Below, piece after piece: positions 38,682 through 41,414 of a DNA stretch of 41,414 nucleotides; the first letter of the stretch is position 1, and every line of letters begins with the position of its first letter. Source of the DNA: Gammaproteobacteria bacterium. GTDB taxonomy: Bacteria > Pseudomonadota > Gammaproteobacteria > Steroidobacterales > JABDKV01. Below the pieces are notes generated by a model that saw nothing but the letters and a program-made list of their open reading frames with translations, did no database searches and had not been told where the DNA came from. The stretch lies in assembly GCA_013002045.1 (NCBI GenBank), contig JABDKV010000120.1:1-41414 (forward strand), written 5' to 3'. The position numbers and the translations under genes were made by a program.

Positions 38682-39615
38682 ACTGGCTGGCGCAGTCGTG
38701 GCCGTCCTCGCCATTGCAGGGCTGCTGATTGGTTGTGAGACGGCCGACAATGCGCTTTTCGAAGCCGGTCGATCGGCCATGCGGGCATTCGCTGGCCTCG
38801 AGCAGGGGACAGTTTCGGTCGACGGGCGGGACATGGCATACCTGCACCGTCCGGGCGATGGCCCCACGGTGGTCCTGATTCACGGGTTCGCCTCGGAAAA
38901 AGACGTCTGGCTGCGATTCCTCGGCGACATACCACGCGACTACGCTGTCTATGCAATCGATTTGCCAGGGCACGGCGACTCGTTTCGTGATCCGGCATTT
39001 CACTACGACATTCCAGCGATTGTCGCTACGCTCGAAGCTGCGATCTCACAGCTCACTGACGGACCGGTGCACATGGTTGGTACATCGCTGGGCGGCATGA
39101 TTGCGACGCTGTATACGGTGTCGCAGCCGGACAGGGTCGAGTCGCTGGCTTTATATGCGCCCGCCGGTGTTTATCCGCCAAACCCCAGTGAGTTCCAGGT
39201 TGCTCTCGAGCGTGGCGAGAACCCGCTCATAGCGCATGCCGAGAGCGATTTCGATGAATTGATGGAAATCGTGTTTCATAAGCCGCCACCGATGATCTGG
39301 CCCGTTGGTAGCGCGATACGCGACTACGCCGTAGAGCGCGCCGACTTTCACCAGAAAATCTGGAACGATTTGTGGCCAGAGCATCCGACGCTCAATGACG
39401 TGCTGCCGCAGATTGACGTTCCCGTGATGCTCGTCTGGGGTCGCGAGGACAAAGTACTCGACGTTTCGAGTTCGCAGGTATTCAGTGCGCTCGTTAAGGA
39501 TATCGAAGTAGATCTGATTGAAGCGGCCGGTCACGCTATCGTGAACGAGCGTCCGCGTGACATGGGGCGGCTCTACCAGCAATTCCTGTCAGACCACAGC
39601 GGCGAGACCGATTAA
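38662..39615 (+). CDS. Alpha/beta hydrolase, putative lipoprotein
   Basis: N-terminal LAIAGLLIGC lipobox; VVLIHGFASEKDVWLRFL, IDLPGHGDS, MVGTSLGGMIATL nucleophile elbow, WGREDKVLD, AAGHAIVNERP. Confidence 0.92.
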   Translation: MKIHRNKLAGAVVAVLAIAGLLIGCETADNALFEAGRSAMRAFAGLEQGTVSVDGRDMAYLHRPGDGPTVVLIHGFASEKDVWLRFLGDIPRDYAVYAIDLPGHGDSFRDPAFHYDIPAIVATLEAAISQLTDGPVHMVGTSLGGMIATLYTVSQPDRVESLALYAPAGVYPPNPSEFQVALERGENPLIAHAESDFDELMEIVFHKPPPMIWPVGSAIRDYAVERADFHQKIWNDLWPEHPTLNDVLPQIDVPVMLVWGREDKVLDVSSSQVFSALVKDIEVDLIEAAGHAIVNERPRDMGRLYQQFLSDHSGETD

Positions 39616-40515
39616 CGCAGGAGTGGGGTGAGTGATAACACGTGTAGGTATCGCTTTCAGATAACCTCTGTAACGACCCTTGGCCTCGAAACGTTCGCGA
39701 AATACTGAGTCCTGCAATTTTTCGATAAGGATAGCGGCGACACCTCCGGCGATATAAACACCACCGGTTGCACCAAGCGTCAACGCAACATTGCCGGCAA
39801 ATGATCCGAGCAAACCAAAGAATACGTCCAGCGTTTCGATTGCAAACGGCTCGCCGTCATCGGCTCGTTGCGTTACATCGTGTGGTTCCAGGTCGGCAGC
39901 AGTCGCGCCGGCTAACTCCCGTAATGTGTTGTAGAGCAGGACCAGGCCGGGGCCGGAAATTACGCGCTCGGCAGAACAATGGCCGAACTGCGTCGTGATA
40001 GCCGCCTTTACCTGCATTTCGCGTGGCGTTGCAGTTGCCAGTGTAGCGTGGCCGCCCTCTCCGGCCAGCGTAGCGTAGCCCCCGGGTCCCGGAATCAGTC
40101 CTGACACCCCGAGACCGGTCCCGGGCCCAAGTACGGCCAGAGCGTGACCACGCAAGCCCTGTGCATCGCCAACCTGGACATAGTCGGATGACTGCAGGTG
40201 TGGCAACGACAGTGCGACTGCGCTGAAGTCGTTAATGACTTCCAGCCGATCAAGACCCAGGTCCTGGCGCAACTCTTCGATAGAGAAGTGCCACTGGCGA
40301 TTGGTCAGTCGCACGCTGTCACCGGTAATCGGAGCTGCAACCGCAACCGCAGCATCGCGCGGATTTGCGTTGCGACTGGCGAGGTAGCCGGTCAGCGCAG
40401 CTGTCAGGCTGGGGAAGTCACTGTTGGCGTAAACCTCGATATCGTGAGGTGAGCCGTCAGCGTTGACCAGCGCGCAGCGCGTATTGGTGCCACCTACGTC
40501 GGCAATGAATTCCAT
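39589..40515 (-). CDS. glk: Glucokinase
   Basis: FIADVGGTNTRCALVNADG; VINDFSAVALSLPHL; VLGPGTGLGVSGLIPG; LAGEGGHATLATATPREMQV; GGVYIAGGVAAIL. Confidence 0.95.
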   Translation of the reverse strand: MEFIADVGGTNTRCALVNADGSPHDIEVYANSDFPSLTAALTGYLASRNANPRDAAVAVAAPITGDSVRLTNRQWHFSIEELRQDLGLDRLEVINDFSAVALSLPHLQSSDYVQVGDAQGLRGHALAVLGPGTGLGVSGLIPGPGGYATLAGEGGHATLATATPREMQVKAAITTQFGHCSAERVISGPGLVLLYNTLRELAGATAADLEPHDVTQRADDGEPFAIETLDVFFGLLGSFAGNVALTLGATGGVYIAGGVAAILIEKLQDSVFRERFEAKGRYRGYLKAIPTRVITHPTPALIGLAAVV

Positions 40516-40542
40516 GGTGTCTCCTCGACTTCGATCGCGGCG

Positions 40543-40548
40543 ATTGTA
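40543..40548 (-). promoter_or_regulatory. Putative -10 element for glk (TACAAT on minus strand)
   Basis: attgta on plus = TACAAT on minus, 27 nt upstream of the glk start, divergent to the plsB -10. Confidence 0.4.
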
Positions 40549-40571
40549 GCAATCTCGCCAGTAGGGTCAGG

Positions 40572-40577
40572 TACAAT
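40572..40577 (+). promoter_or_regulatory. Putative -10 element for plsB (TACAAT in GGTACAATCTTGC)
   Basis: Sigma70-like -10 hexamer 26 nt upstream of the GTG start; the same extended context recurs before other genes in the window. Confidence 0.45.
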
Positions 40578-40603
40578 CTTGCTGCTAGTCGTGTGGGGGC
40601 ACT

Positions 40604-41414
40604 GTGCAGCAAAGCGAAACATTATGGTCGGAATGGCTGGGTCTGGCCCCACTTGGACGTGGGCTGGCGCGACGGCTTATGTTCCTGTGGGTGCGGGCGC
40701 GGGTGTTGCCCGAGGAACCACCGATCTCGTCCGATGTGCCTGTCGTCTACGTGTTTGCCAACAATGCATTGTCGTCACGGCTGGTCGTGGACGGCGTATG
40801 CAAACGTCTCGACCTGCCGCGGCCGGAAGTCTCACCCGAGGGGCTGCCGAGTGAGAAACGCGCGCTGATATTTGTGCGCCGCTTGCGTGGCTGGCTGCGA
40901 CGACGAGCCGAGCCAGTGCAGTCGCCACGGCTGGCGCGCTTGGTGGAACGGGTAGTTGCCGACAACGAACTCGATGTGCAGGTGGTGCCGGTCACGGTTT
41001 TCTGGGGACGCTCGCCAGCCAAGGAAAAGTCGCCGCTCAAGCTGTTGTTCTCTGAGAGCTGGGCTCCCGCGGGTCGCCTGCGCAAGCTGTTTATCATATT
41101 GGTGCACGGTCGCCACACATTCGTGCAGTTCAGTACACCGGTGTCGTTGCGCGAATTTGTCACGGAATCGGTCCGTGATGGTACCGATCCGGAGTTAATT
41201 CCACGCAAGCTGGCGCGGGTCATCCGCGTGCACATGCGACGTATCCGTGTGGCAGCAATCGGTCCCGACCTGTCACACCGGCGCACACTGCGCGGACGAA
41301 TCCTGCGTTCTCCGGGTGTACGCCGGGCGATAGAACGCCATGCGGCACGCGAAGGAATCAGTACCGATGATGCTTACCGCAAGGCGGCGTCGTATGTCGA
41401 CGAAATCGCGGCAG
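40604..41414 (+). CDS. plsB: Glycerol-3-phosphate 1-O-acyltransferase PlsB (N-terminal part, runs off window end)
   Basis: Own translation from GTG 40604, open to the window end: VQQSETLWSEWLGLAPLGRGLARRLMFLWVRARVLPEEPPISSDVPVVYVFANNALSSRLVVDGVCKRLDLPRPE...VQVVPVTVFWGRSPAKEKSPLKLLFSESWAPAGRLRKLFIILVHGRHTFVQFSTPVSL. Not in the ORF track. Confidence 0.93.
   Translation, partial: MQQSETLWSEWLGLAPLGRGLARRLMFLWVRARVLPEEPPISSDVPVVYVFANNALSSRLVVDGVCKRLDLPRPEVSPEGLPSEKRALIFVRRLRGWLRRRAEPVQSPRLARLVERVVADNELDVQVVPVTVFWGRSPAKEKSPLKLLFSESWAPAGRLRKLFIILVHGRHTFVQFSTPVSLREFVTESVRDGTDPELIPRKLARVIRVHMRRIRVAAIGPDLSHRRTLRGRILRSPGVRRAIERHAAREGISTDDAYRKAASYVDEIAA

Noticed and set aside
1-41414. Search for CRISPR arrays, tRNAs, rRNAs, insertion sequences and toxin-antitoxin pairs
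   Set aside because: No regularly spaced direct repeats, tRNA-like T-loops with CCA context, transposase motifs or recognisable TA pairs were seen by eye; a computational scan (tRNAscan-SE, ISfinder, CRISPR detection) would be decisive.

Overview
The window looks like a chromosomal, mostly housekeeping segment of a GC-rich gammaproteobacterium. Taxonomy is inferred only from protein resemblance. I support about 36 protein-coding genes, including two that run off the window edges and are missing from the ORF track: a 7TM/PAS sensor on the minus strand at the left edge and PlsB on the plus strand at the right edge. I see no rRNA, tRNA, CRISPR array, transposase, phage module or recognisable defence island. 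Main landmarks, in order: FHA protein; tandem M13/M1 zinc-peptidase lipoproteins; HDAC-family deacetylase; CRP-like regulator; citrate synthase; gamma-glutamylcyclotransferase; fused 5-oxoprolinase; SSS symporter; PpnN/LOG nucleosidase; exonuclease; ZapG/YhcB; ACC-deaminase-like enzyme; FAD oxidoreductase; GpmA; saccharopine-dehydrogenase-like protein; a structured intergenic RNA candidate; MBL/beta-CASP protein; AlaX; dockerin-bearing secreted protein; bifunctional fatty acyl-CoA reductase; GGDEF/EAL protein; alkyltransferase-like protein; double DsbA-like protein; sulfotransferase; a tight SDR-GTPase-GTPase-lipoprotein-hydrolase operon; glucokinase; and PlsB. The best candidates for something undescribed are (i) a terminator-ended, GGA-rich structured RNA at about 22000-22148, (ii) the tandem membrane GTPase/lipoprotein operon at 34893-39615, (iii) a pair of unlinked mini-TPR proteins, and (iv) a gamma-glutamylcyclotransferase whose only sensible start is a CTG overlapping the gltA stop codon.
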